A stretch of 14,114 nt of DNA, taken from assembly GCA_016215085.1 (NCBI GenBank), contig JACRMD010000169.1, positions 1 to 14,114 on the forward strand, in the 5' to 3' direction. The position numbers and the translations under genes are program-made. Each line of letters starts with the position of its first letter. Within the stretch, counting starts at the first letter, position 1. Source of the DNA: Solirubrobacterales bacterium. GTDB lineage: Bacteria > Actinomycetota > Thermoleophilia > Solirubrobacterales > Solirubrobacteraceae. This document shows, piece by piece, positions 1 through 6,757 of the stretch. A model generated the notes under the pieces. It saw nothing but the letters and a program-made list of their open reading frames with translations. It was not told the DNA's origin and ran no database searches.

Positions 1-397
1 CCGCGAGCTGCCGGCGGAGCACGTCGCCGGTGAGCTCCTTGACCTCGTGCACGTCGGCGTCGTCGCGCCAGTCCGCCGTGTAGCGGTAGCCCCACTTGGA
101 GCCCACGGTCACCGCGCCGGGCGCGATCCCCCGGTCGCGCAGCCAGTCGCCGAGGAAGTCCTCGGCCCGGCCGTAGGAGCGCGCCGCGTCGAAGTAGCGC
201 ACCCCGGCGGCCAGCGCGGCGTCGAGGACGTCGAAGGTCCGTGCGCGCAGCGCCGCGACGCTGCGGTCCTCGCCGAGCGCCGCGGCGTGCCCCAGGTTGA
301 TGTAGGCGGGCCGTCCCAGCGCCGCGAGGCCGAGGCCGAGGGCGGTCGCCTCCAGGCCGCTGCGGCCCAGCGCCACGGTGGGGATCGCCGCGCTCAT
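1..397 (-). CDS. Aldo/keto reductase, N-terminal part (runs off left edge)
   Basis: Reads leftward; the first 132 residues are in the window and the C-terminal part lies beyond base 1. Aldo/keto reductases are NADPH-dependent TIM-barrel enzymes that interconvert carbonyls and alcohols. The sequence shows the family opening (LGRSGLEATALGLG, residues 10-23), the catalytic Asp70 and Tyr75 in YFDAARSYG, and the catalytic Lys101 in GSKWGY. The catalytic His is expected past the edge. The VHEVKE stretch (116-121) followed by LRRQL fits the helix that normally leads to that His strand. The start ATG at 397 overlaps the TGA of the patatin gene by 4 bases (ATGA), so translation is probably coupled and both genes share one message. 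No separate promoter was seen. The substrate cannot be told. The family call is firm, the subfamily open. Confidence 0.9.
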   Translation of the reverse strand, partial: MSAAIPTVALGRSGLEATALGLGLAALGRPAYINLGHAAALGEDRSVAALRARTFDVLDAALAAGVRYFDAARSYGRAEDFLGDWLRDRGIAPGAVTVGSKWGYRYTADWRDDADVHEVKELTGDVLRRQLA

Positions 398-1389
398 CCG
401 AGCGCGTGCGACGACTCCGCCGCCCCTTCGCCCAGCACCGCCTCGACGAGCCCCTCGGCGGCGGCCGCCGCGGCCAGCAGGACCGGCGGGCGGCGCTCGA
501 GCTGGCCGACCACCTCGGTGCCCGCGGGCGGGCGGAGGCCGAGCACGTGCGGCGGCTCGTCGCCCGGCGACGCGGAGCGCCGCGCGATGTCCTCCACGAG
601 CAGCTCGTACTCGCCGGCGCGCTCGCGCCAGCGGCGCTCGAGCACCGGGTTGATGCCGCGCAGGTGGCGCTCGATCAGGCGCTCGGCGACCCGCGATCCG
701 GTCGAGCGGGGCACGCCGTAGGGCCGCGTCTGCAGCACCAGGACGTGCGTGGCCCCGAGGTCGAGCGCGGTCTGCAGCGGCACGGGCTCGGCCAGGGCCC
801 CGTCGATGAAGCGCCGCCCGTCGATCTCCACCGGGCGCCCGCCGAACAGCGGCATGCGCATCGTGGCCATGAGCGCCTGCCAGAGCTGCTCGCGCGTGCG
901 CAGGTCGGTGAACGTCGCCCCCTCGGCCGTGTCGACGTCGACCGCCACGCAGACCAGCGGCGCCAGCGTCGCGATCGCCCGCGCCTCGGCCTCCGGGTCG
1001 GCGGCGCCGTCGGGCCCCAGGTTGGTCGCGGCGTAGGTCAGCAGGAAGCGCAGGTCCACGGCGGGGCGGCCGATGAGCAGCCGCGCCGGGTTGATGAACT
1101 CGCGCGAGGCGAGGGGGCCGGCGTAGACGCCGGGCCCCTGTCCCGCGACCCCGGCGAGCAGGCCGGCGCCGTTGAGCGCGCCCGCGGACGAGCCGACCAC
1201 GAGGTCGAAGGCGTCGGCGAGCCCGAGCCGCTCCAGCGCCGCCGTCATCCCCGCGGACACGACGCCGCGCATGCCGCCGCCCTCGATCACGAGCGCGACC
1301 CGGTGCGGATCGCTCCGCGCCTCCCGCGTCGAGCGCTCGTCGCGCCGGGCGCGCAGGACGTCCACGACGGGGTGCAGGTCGGCGGCCAT
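394..1389 (-). CDS. Patatin-like phospholipase / lipid acyl hydrolase
   Basis: A 331-residue serine hydrolase of the patatin family, probably cytosolic or membrane-associated since no signal peptide or TM segment is visible. It shows the oxyanion-hole motif GGGMRG (37-42), the nucleophile elbow GSSAG (66-70, Ser68) and the catalytic Asp196 in FIDGALAEP, giving the Ser-Asp dyad of the family. The general shape resembles bacterial YjjU/RssA-type proteins and not the longer eukaryotic patatins. The start at 1389 was chosen because GGAGG (minus strand, 1394-1398) lies 4 bases upstream and the family N-terminus fits; the reading frame stays open further upstream but crosses the divergent gene. It is first in a two-gene message with the aldo/keto reductase, overlapping it by ATGA. 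Likely reaction: release of fatty acid from a lipid ester; the true substrate is unknown. Confidence 0.9.
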   Translation of the reverse strand: MAADLHPVVDVLRARRDERSTREARSDPHRVALVIEGGGMRGVVSAGMTAALERLGLADAFDLVVGSSAGALNGAGLLAGVAGQGPGVYAGPLASREFINPARLLIGRPAVDLRFLLTYAATNLGPDGAADPEAEARAIATLAPLVCVAVDVDTAEGATFTDLRTREQLWQALMATMRMPLFGGRPVEIDGRRFIDGALAEPVPLQTALDLGATHVLVLQTRPYGVPRSTGSRVAERLIERHLRGINPVLERRWRERAGEYELLVEDIARRSASPGDEPPHVLGLRPPAGTEVVGQLERRPPVLLAAAAAAEGLVEAVLGEGAAESSHALG

Positions 1390-1393
1390 CGGT

Positions 1394-1398
1394 CCTCC
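1394..1398 (-). promoter_or_regulatory. Ribosome binding site deciding the patatin start
   Basis: GGAGG on the minus strand ends 4 bases before the ATG at 1389. The open frame continues for over 100 codons upstream, so this site is what fixes the start. It lies in the 40-base gap that separates the two divergent genes. Confidence 0.7.
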
Positions 1399-1417
1399 AG
1401 TAAAGCGGTCGCGCTGC

Positions 1418-1423
1418 GACGAT
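1418..1423 (+). promoter_or_regulatory. Possible -10 hexamer of the zinc-ribbon gene
   Basis: GACGAT sits at -12 to -7 relative to the ATG at 1430, where a -10 element would lie if the transcript began at the A of the start codon. It is only a partial match to TANNNT and no good -35 was seen. No Shine-Dalgarno sequence lies in front of this ATG, which agrees with a leaderless message. Confidence 0.3.
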
Positions 1424-1429
1424 GCGCGG

Positions 1430-1975
1430 ATGAGCAGCGACGTGCGCGTCTGCCCGCACTGCGGCGAGCCTCCGGGCTCCGGGGTCTTCTGCGCCGCCTG
1501 CGGGCGCAACCTGTCCGCGGTCGAGCGCCTGCCCACGCGCGCGGCGTGGGAGGCCGAGCACGCCGGGCCGGCGCCGTCCGGGCTTCCGGTCGAGGAGCGC
1601 TGCGGCGCCGCGACCGCGGCGTTCCTGGAGGCCATGCGCGCGGCCGGCAACCCCGGGACCGAGCGCCTCCAGGCGCCGCGGCGCAGGCTGCTCGGGCGGA
1701 CGCCCGGCGTCACCGGGTGGATCGTGCGGCCGGTCGACCGCGACGACGACGTGCGCCCCCGCCGCTACGCCCCGGGCCTGTTCCTGGGCGTGACCGGCGA
1801 GTTCCACCAGCTCGACAGCGAGCTGCGCGGCTGGGGGCAGCGCGACTTCCCCCAGTACCACCATACCGTCGGCGAGGAGCCGGTCCCGATGCCGGCCGAC
1901 GAGCGCCTCCCGGGCGAGCTGGCCGCGGTCCTGCGGGCCAACGGCGTCGAGGCGGAGCACGTCGCCGGCACGTAG
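1430..1975 (+). CDS. Zinc-ribbon domain protein of unknown function
   Basis: A 181-residue protein with an N-terminal zinc ribbon: Cys8-x2-Cys11 and Cys21-x2-Cys24, nine residues between the pairs, typical of double-CxxC zinc ribbons that bind nucleic acid or protein partners. After the ribbon comes a linker (ERLPTRAAWEAEH) and a soluble C-terminal part of about 140 residues that I do not recognise. It is rich in charged and aromatic residues, with a conserved-looking core around RRYAPGLFLGVTGEFHQLD and RGWGQRDFPQYHHT. No TM segment and no signal peptide are seen, so the protein is probably cytosolic. The ATG at 1430 is chosen because the ribbon begins directly after it; longer frames run across the divergent patatin gene. 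The stop codon lies 9 bases before the next ATG and overlaps a possible promoter for the MaoC gene. Function not assigned. Confidence 0.8.
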   Translation: MSSDVRVCPHCGEPPGSGVFCAACGRNLSAVERLPTRAAWEAEHAGPAPSGLPVEERCGAATAAFLEAMRAAGNPGTERLQAPRRRLLGRTPGVTGWIVRPVDRDDDVRPRRYAPGLFLGVTGEFHQLDSELRGWGQRDFPQYHHTVGEEPVPMPADERLPGELAAVLRANGVEAEHVAGT

Positions 1976-1978
1976 GCT
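1973..1978 (+). promoter_or_regulatory. Possible leaderless promoter (-10 hexamer) for the MaoC-LLM pair
   Basis: TAGGCT matches TANNNT and is followed by exactly six bases and then the ATG at 1985, putting it at -12 to -7. Its first three bases are the TAG stop codon of the zinc-ribbon gene. No Shine-Dalgarno motif is present in front of the ATG. No convincing -35 box was seen. The same spacing occurs upstream of the aldehyde dehydrogenase at 11581. Confidence 0.4.
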
Positions 1979-1984
1979 GCCGGC

Positions 1985-2446
1985 ATGGCAGCCACGGTCA
2001 TCAACGGCCTCGACGAGCTCCGGTCGCGCGTGGGCGAGGAGCTCGGCGTGAGCGACTGGTACGAGATCACCCAGGAGGGCGTCGACGCCTTCGCCGAGTC
2101 CACCAAGGACTTCCAGTGGATCCACGTCGATCCCGAGCGCGCGAAGGACACGCCCTTCGGCGGCACGATCGCGCACGGCCTCTACACGCTCTCGCTGGGC
2201 CCGATGTTCTCCTACGACATGTTCACCATCGAGGGCATCGCCTTCGGCCTGAACTACGGCTACAACAAGGTCCGCTTCCCCGCGCCGCTGCCGACCGGCT
2301 CGAAGGTGCGGATGCGCGCGACGCTCTCGCAGGTGGACGAGATCCCGGGCGGCGCGCAGTTCACGATCACGCAGACCTTCGAGCGCGAGGGCGGCGACAA
2401 GCCGGTCTGCGTCGCCGAGTCGGTCTCCCGCGTCTACGCGGGATGA
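1985..2446 (+). CDS. MaoC-family (R)-specific enoyl-CoA hydratase-like protein
   Basis: A 153-residue single hot-dog domain of the MaoC / hydratase-2 type, cytosolic. The hydratase signature is present: Asp42-x4-His47 in DFQWIHVDPERA, then FGGTIAHGL (58-66). In PhaJ-type hydratases the equivalent Asp and His are the catalytic pair that adds water across the double bond of a trans-2-enoyl-CoA to give the (R)-3-hydroxyacyl-CoA. Length and opening (GLDELRSRVGEELGVSDWYEI) resemble the mycobacterial HtdZ/Rv0130 and NodN-like group as I remember it. It overlaps the F420 oxidoreductase by 4 bases (ATGA), so the two are translated together and probably act in one pathway. The chain length or nature of the acyl group cannot be told. 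Some MaoC-like proteins are not hydratases, but the intact dyad supports activity. Confidence 0.9.
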   Translation: MAATVINGLDELRSRVGEELGVSDWYEITQEGVDAFAESTKDFQWIHVDPERAKDTPFGGTIAHGLYTLSLGPMFSYDMFTIEGIAFGLNYGYNKVRFPAPLPTGSKVRMRATLSQVDEIPGGAQFTITQTFEREGGDKPVCVAESVSRVYAG

Positions 2447-3480
2447 GCCTCTCCCTCGGCCTCAACACGGGCTACTGGGGCGCCGGGCCGCCGCCCGGCG
2501 CGCTGGAGGCCGTGCTCGAGGCCGAGCGGCTGGGCTTCGACTCGGTCTGGACGGCCGAGGCCTACGGGTCGGACGCGCTGACGCCGCTGGCGTGGTGGGG
2601 CTCGCAGACGACGAAGGTGCGGCTGGGCACCGCGGTGCTGCAGATGAGCGCGCGCCGGCCCACGGCGACCGCGATGGCCGCGATGACGCTCGACCACCTC
2701 AGCGGCGGGCGCTTCGTCTGCGGGCTGGGCGTCAGCGGGCCGCAGGTCGTCGAGGGCTGGTACGGCGAGCCATTCGCCAAGCCGCTGGCCCGCACGCGCG
2801 AGTACGTGTCGATCATCCGCGACGTGTGCGCCCGCGCCGGCCGCGTGACCGCGCCCGGCCCGCACTACCCGCTGCCGCTGGGTGTGCGGGAGGGCACGGG
2901 CCTGGGCAAGCCGCTGCGCTCGACGCTGCACCCGGTGCGCGAGCGCATCCCGGTCATGCTCGGCGCGGAGGGCCCCAGGAACATCGCCCTGACCGCCGAG
3001 ATCGCCGACGGGTGGCTGGCGCTGTTCTACTCGCCCCACCACGAGGACCTCTACGCGCCGCGGCTGGAGGAGGGCTTCGCCCGGCGCGAGGGCGGCCGGC
3101 CCGCGGGCTTCGAGGTCCTCGCGACGGTGCCGCTCATCGTGCACGACGACGTCGAGGCGGCGGCCGACATGCTGCGCCCGATGTACGCCCTGTACTTCGG
3201 GGGCATGGGCGCCAAGGAGAAGAACTTCCACCACGACGTCCCGGTGCGCATGGGCTACGAGGCCGAGGCCAAGCGGATCCAGGAGCTCTACCTCGAGGGT
3301 CGCAAGGACGAGGCCGCCGCCGCGGTGCCGACGAGGCTCGTCGAGCAGCTCGCCCTCATCGGCCCGGCGGACAAGGTCCGCCACGACCTCGAGGCCTGGC
3401 GGGACTCGAGCGTCACCACGCTCCTGGTCGGCGGCACGCCCGAGATGCTGCGCCAGGCGGCCGAGCTGGTGCTCGGCTAA
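2443..3480 (+). CDS. LLM-class F420-dependent oxidoreductase (Rv3520c-like)
   Basis: A 345-residue luciferase-like monooxygenase-family TIM barrel. Proteins of this branch use deazaflavin F420 for hydride transfer, so the host is expected to make F420. The N-terminus (SLGLNTGYWG), the stretch AEAYGSDALTPLAWWG near residues 30-45, VRLGTAVLQMSARRPT, TLDHLSGGRFVCGLGVSGPQ and the PVMLGAEGP segment closely match what I recall of the mycobacterial Rv3520c group (TIGR03559). The ATG at 2443 overlaps the stop of the MaoC gene by 4 bases and has no Shine-Dalgarno sequence of its own, so it depends on coupling. It ends the small operon; a gap of 177 bases follows. The substrate is unknown; pairing with an enoyl-CoA hydratase suggests a lipid, sterol or other acyl-CoA-linked compound, which is inference. 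Confidence 0.9.
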   Translation: MSLSLGLNTGYWGAGPPPGALEAVLEAERLGFDSVWTAEAYGSDALTPLAWWGSQTTKVRLGTAVLQMSARRPTATAMAAMTLDHLSGGRFVCGLGVSGPQVVEGWYGEPFAKPLARTREYVSIIRDVCARAGRVTAPGPHYPLPLGVREGTGLGKPLRSTLHPVRERIPVMLGAEGPRNIALTAEIADGWLALFYSPHHEDLYAPRLEEGFARREGGRPAGFEVLATVPLIVHDDVEAAADMLRPMYALYFGGMGAKEKNFHHDVPVRMGYEAEAKRIQELYLEGRKDEAAAAVPTRLVEQLALIGPADKVRHDLEAWRDSSVTTLLVGGTPEMLRQAAELVLG

Positions 3481-3510
3481 CCGGCGCACCAACGCACCGG
3501 AACCCCTTCC

Positions 3511-3534
3511 CGGACGTCCGTCCACGGGCGCCCG
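3511..3534. repeat. Two adjacent 10-base palindromes between LLM and beta-helix genes
   Basis: CGGACGTCCG (3511-3520) and CGGGCGCCCG (3525-3534) are each perfect palindromes, separated by TCCA, with centres 14 bases apart. They lie 30 bases after the LLM stop and just before a TTATGT hexamer (3536-3541) that could be a -10. They could be operators or weak hairpins. In DNA this rich in G and C single 10-base palindromes arise by chance fairly often, so only their adjacency and place are notable. The remainder of the 177-base gap holds a C-rich tract next to the ribosome binding site. Confidence 0.3.
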
Positions 3535-3646
3535 GTTATGTGACCACCCGCCGTCGCCGCGGTCGATCTCCCGGGCTGTCGGCGGCCCCGCGCCCGAACC
3601 TCCGGACGGGCCTGCGCCGGGCCGCCACCGCCCCCACCCTTCCCCT

Positions 3647-3650
3647 GGAG
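3647..3650 (+). promoter_or_regulatory. Ribosome binding site of the beta-helix gene
   Basis: GGAG lies 7 bases before the ATG at 3658 and supports that start, together with the signal peptide that begins there. It follows a C-rich tract (3622-3645) whose opposite strand carries clustered G runs. Confidence 0.6.
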
Positions 3651-3657
3651 ATCCCGC

Positions 3658-5298
3658 ATGCCCCTGCTTGTCAGGACGCCCCGCGTCCCGCACGCCCCTG
3701 CGCGCCGTCGCGCGCTCGCCGCCGCCGCCGCCGTCCTGGGCCTGGCGCTCACGGCACCCGGCGCGGCCGATGCCGCGACGCTGCACGTCGCCCCGGCCGG
3801 CTGCGACGACACGCGCACCGCCGCGGTCGCGACCTCGCCGTCCACGCCCCTGTGCTCGATCCCGCGCGCCTGGGCCCTGGCGGCGCCGGGCGACGTCGTC
3901 GCCGTCCACGACGGCAGCTACCCGGCCGCGTCGCTCACGGGCGGCACCTCGCGCACGGCCCCCGTCACGATCGCCGCCGCGCCGGGTGCGCTGCCGCGCA
4001 TCGCCGGCCTGCGCCTGGCCGGCACGAGCAAGGTCGTGCTCGACCACCTCGACCTTTCCGGCCTGCTCGACGTCGACCTCGGCACGTCGTCGGTCACCGT
4101 CCGCGCGTCGAACCTGCGCAACGGCATGGCGCTCGAGGAGGGCGTGCGCGACGTCCTCGTGGAGAGCAGCTGGATCACCTCGCCGACGAGCATGGGCATC
4201 CACTGGTCCACCGACGCCAGCCGGCCGGCGATCGAGGACGTGACGATCCGCCGCACGCGCTTCCAGGACGTCGGCGTCGTCGCGATCAACGCCCGCAACT
4301 TCCGCAATGTCGTCATCGAGGACAACGAGTTCGTCGGCACGCACTCGTGGGACGGGATCCGCCACACCGACGTGATCCGCACCTACGCCGGCGGCCGCGG
4401 CCTCTTCGTCCGCCGCAACTTCATCCACGACAACGCGGCCCAGGGCTTCTTCATCAAGGACGGCAAGGTCAGCGACGCCGTCCTCGAGGACAACGTCATC
4501 GTCCGCACCGACAAGCACTACGCGGTCAACGTCTACAACGTCGACGGCATCCGCGTGGCCAACAACACCATCGCCGACAACTACGGCAGCGTCGCGTTCA
4601 ACGGGACGGCGACGAACGCCGAGTTCGTGAACAACATCAGCCACAGCCTGCTGGTGCCCGGCACCGTGTCGTGGCTGCGCGAGGACTACAACGTGCTCCC
4701 CGGCCGCGGCGGCACCGGACCCAACGAGATCCGCGCCACGCCGCTGTTCGTCGACCCGGCCGCACGCGACTACCGGCTCGCGGCGACGAGCCCCGGGGTC
4801 GGCACCGGCCTCGCGGCCGAGCTGTCGCCAATCGACATCCAGCGCGTCGCGCGCACCGGGGTCGCGGGGCTGCTCGACGGCCGCCCCGTCACCGGCCTGG
4901 GCGCGTACGGCACCGCCGGCACGAGCGGCGCGCCGCCGTGGCCCGCGCCGGGCGTCGTCGTGCCGCAGGAGCCGGTCGGGCCCGCGCCGGCGTTCGACGG
5001 CCTCACCCTCGACGCGCCGTCGCTCACCTGGTCGTCGAGCAGCGTCTACGTCCGGGCCCGGTGCTCGCTCGCCTGCATCGTCCGCGCCACGAACGTCACG
5101 CCGGGCGTGACCCAGACCGCGCGGACGGCGACGCTGGCCGCCGGCGCCGAGGGGACGCTGCGCATCCCGGTCGACCGCCGCGAGCTGCGGGCGATCGCCG
5201 GCGGGGCCTCGACGGTCACGCTCACCATCGCCGTCGCGGCCTCGACGGCCGACGGGAAGCGGGCGAGCAGGACGCTGAGCCTGCCGGTGGCGCTCTAG
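3658..5298 (+). CDS. Secreted right-handed parallel beta-helix protein
   Basis: A 546-residue exported protein. Residues 1-39 form a signal peptide: Arg-rich start (RRR at 16-18), an Ala/Leu core, and an ADA|A cleavage site after residue 39. Residues about 40-410 carry beta-helix rungs: repeated short strands with Asn/Asp turns such as VVIEDNEFVG, LFVRRNFIHDN, AVLEDNVIVR, IRVANNTIADN and AEFVNNISHS, a pattern of pectate-lyase-like folds. A Pro-rich linker follows (about 419-445). The last 100 residues look like a separate all-beta domain with a close Cys pair (CSLAC) that could form a disulfide outside the cell. Such proteins usually bind or cleave polysaccharides; no catalytic residues can be assigned here, so enzyme activity is uncertain. 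The stop TAG overlaps the stop codon of the convergent membrane-protein gene through a shared CTAG. Confidence 0.85.
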   Translation: MPLLVRTPRVPHAPARRRALAAAAAVLGLALTAPGAADAATLHVAPAGCDDTRTAAVATSPSTPLCSIPRAWALAAPGDVVAVHDGSYPAASLTGGTSRTAPVTIAAAPGALPRIAGLRLAGTSKVVLDHLDLSGLLDVDLGTSSVTVRASNLRNGMALEEGVRDVLVESSWITSPTSMGIHWSTDASRPAIEDVTIRRTRFQDVGVVAINARNFRNVVIEDNEFVGTHSWDGIRHTDVIRTYAGGRGLFVRRNFIHDNAAQGFFIKDGKVSDAVLEDNVIVRTDKHYAVNVYNVDGIRVANNTIADNYGSVAFNGTATNAEFVNNISHSLLVPGTVSWLREDYNVLPGRGGTGPNEIRATPLFVDPAARDYRLAATSPGVGTGLAAELSPIDIQRVARTGVAGLLDGRPVTGLGAYGTAGTSGAPPWPAPGVVVPQEPVGPAPAFDGLTLDAPSLTWSSSSVYVRARCSLACIVRATNVTPGVTQTARTATLAAGAEGTLRIPVDRRELRAIAGGASTVTLTIAVAASTADGKRASRTLSLPVAL

Positions 5299-6095
5299 GC
5301 GGGCAACGCGCGGCCGGTCGCGAGCTCCTCCTGGACCTCGCGACCGAGCCGCCGCGCGACCTCGCGCGCCACGTCGAGGAGCCCCACGATGGTGCCCGCG
5401 TCCTCGTGGTGGCCGTCGACGTGGACGACGAGCACGCCGCCGGCGACCTCGAGCTGCGGGCGCAGCGGGTGGCCGGCGAGCCACAGGATGAGCGTCGGCG
5501 TGAAGAGCTCGCGCAGCTGCACCGGGTCGTGCTCGACCGAGCAGCGCACGTCGTAGCGCGCCGCCAGGTCGGCGGACTCCAGCGAGACCGCCCGCGTGCG
5601 CGGCGGCGTGGGCCACGCGCAGCCGCGGCGGCGCACGTAGACGCCGGGGAAGAGCGACATCGTCAGCGGGAGGTCGACGACGGCGATCGTCGCCCGGCCC
5701 AGCACCTCGTCCTCGCCCCGCCGGACGGTGAAGAGGCCCGCGCCGGCGTCGCGGCCGGTCAGCCAGTGGTCGCAGCGGCGCGTGCTGCCGGCGGCCAGCA
5801 GCGGCGTCATCGGCAGCAGCTGCGTGGCGCCGACGTAGGACATGCCGAGGCTGCGGGCCAGCCCGCTCCAGAAGTCGAACCGGGCCCGCCGCGCGGCGTC
5901 GGCGATGCAGAGCGCGAGCACGACCGCCACCCACGCCACCGGGGCGAGCAGCGCCCAGCGCAGCCCGCCGGCGGCGGCGCCCGCGACGACCATGGTCGCG
6001 CCGCCGAGCACCGAGGCGTACGCGAACGCGGTGGTGCGCAGCGCGGCGCGGAGGTGCCGCGTGCGGGTCGCGGTGGCGGAGAGGGGCGGCGTCAA
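5295..6095 (-). CDS. Two-TM membrane protein downstream of LemA (DUF3137-like)
   Basis: A 266-residue protein with two predicted membrane segments near the N-terminus (about 22-43 and 46-65), then a soluble domain of 200 residues. The segment RARFDFWSGLARSLGMSYVGATQLLPMTPLLAAGSTRRCDHWLTG resembles, in pattern, the start of the soluble part of DUF3137-type proteins that commonly sit beside LemA; this is recall, not a search. No catalytic motif is visible. I chose a TTG start at 6095 because it overlaps the LemA TGA as TTGA, just as ATGA overlaps join other pairs in this window. The next ATG or GTG in frame would cut into the first membrane segment. Long upstream extension of the frame is only a shadow of LemA. 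Probably a membrane partner of LemA; function unknown. Confidence 0.7.
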   Translation of the reverse strand: MTPPLSATATRTRHLRAALRTTAFAYASVLGGATMVVAGAAAGGLRWALLAPVAWVAVVLALCIADAARRARFDFWSGLARSLGMSYVGATQLLPMTPLLAAGSTRRCDHWLTGRDAGAGLFTVRRGEDEVLGRATIAVVDLPLTMSLFPGVYVRRRGCAWPTPPRTRAVSLESADLAARYDVRCSVEHDPVQLRELFTPTLILWLAGHPLRPQLEVAGGVLVVHVDGHHEDAGTIVGLLDVAREVARRLGREVQEELATGRALPA

Positions 6096-6652
6096 GCGGC
6101 GAACGCGACCTGCGGCACCTGCCGCTCGCGCGTGCTGTCCAGCTCGAAGTACGGGCGGTCCGGGAAGTCGCCCAGCGGGACGACGAGCATCGCCGGGAAC
6201 GACTGCTTGCGCGTGAGGAAGTGGCGGACGTCGGCGTTGTAGATCCGCCGGCCGGCCTGGATCTCGTCCTCGAGCTCGGCGAGCTGGGCCTGCAGCCGCG
6301 AGAACGCCTCGACCGCGCGCAGCGCCGGGTACTGCTCGGCGAGCGCGGTGACCAGGCCCAGCGAGGCGCCGAGCTCGCGCTCGGCCTTGGCGCGCTCGAA
6401 CGGCGTCGTCGCGCTCATCGCGCGGGCGCGGGCGTCGGTGACCCGGGCGAGCGTCGCCTGCTCGTGCTCGGCGTAGCCGCGCACCGTCTCGACGAGGTTG
6501 GGCACGAGGTCGTGGCGGCGCTTGAGCTGGACGTCCACGCCGCTCCACGCCTCGTCGCAGCGGTTGCGGGCGGCGACCAGCGCGTTGTAGGCGAGCACCG
6601 CCCACACCGCGGCGAGCGCGAGGACGGCGAGCAGGGCGTACACAGCGGTCAT
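6092..6652 (-). CDS. lemA: LemA family protein
   Basis: A 186-residue protein of normal LemA length. One N-terminal membrane segment (about 4-22) is followed by the family signature: YNALVAARNRCDEAW, then DVQLKRRHDLVPNLVETV and GYAEHE, and a mostly helical coiled domain. The C-terminal part has the family's RRIYNADV and SFPAML elements and a final YFELD. LemA proteins are membrane-anchored, with a short outer tail and a helical cytosolic or extracytoplasmic domain; their molecular role is poorly defined. The ATG at 6652 has GGTGAG directly in front. The downstream two-TM gene overlaps it by 4 bases, so the two form an operon. It diverges from the small gene at 6758, with 105 bases between. 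Confident as to family, not as to role. Confidence 0.93.
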   Translation of the reverse strand: MTAVYALLAVLALAAVWAVLAYNALVAARNRCDEAWSGVDVQLKRRHDLVPNLVETVRGYAEHEQATLARVTDARARAMSATTPFERAKAERELGASLGLVTALAEQYPALRAVEAFSRLQAQLAELEDEIQAGRRIYNADVRHFLTRKQSFPAMLVVPLGDFPDRPYFELDSTRERQVPQVAFAA

Positions 6653-6757
6653 CTCACCGGGGTGATCGGCAGGCGCGCGTCGCACTTGGAGCCCGGCGCG
6701 CCGCGGGCTGGACGTCCGCCCGAGGCCCGCCGCAGGCTCTGGGATCATTCCGGGCCC

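Noticed and set aside
47..721. Plus-strand frame opposite the aldo/keto reductase and patatin genes
   Set aside because: It lies antisense to two genes with clear family motifs and shows no domain of its own.
2434..5934. Very long open frames on the opposite strand of, or out of frame with, the LLM, beta-helix and LemA genes (also 406-3480 and 2592-6242 on the plus strand)
   Set aside because: They cross several well-supported genes, translate to Arg/Ala/Gly/Pro-rich low-complexity text, and are typical shadows of high-GC coding DNA.
6654..6665. TCACC-GG-GGTGA inverted repeat before lemA
   Set aside because: It overlaps the lemA ribosome binding site and is only 5 bases long; the complement of the RBS itself explains half of it.
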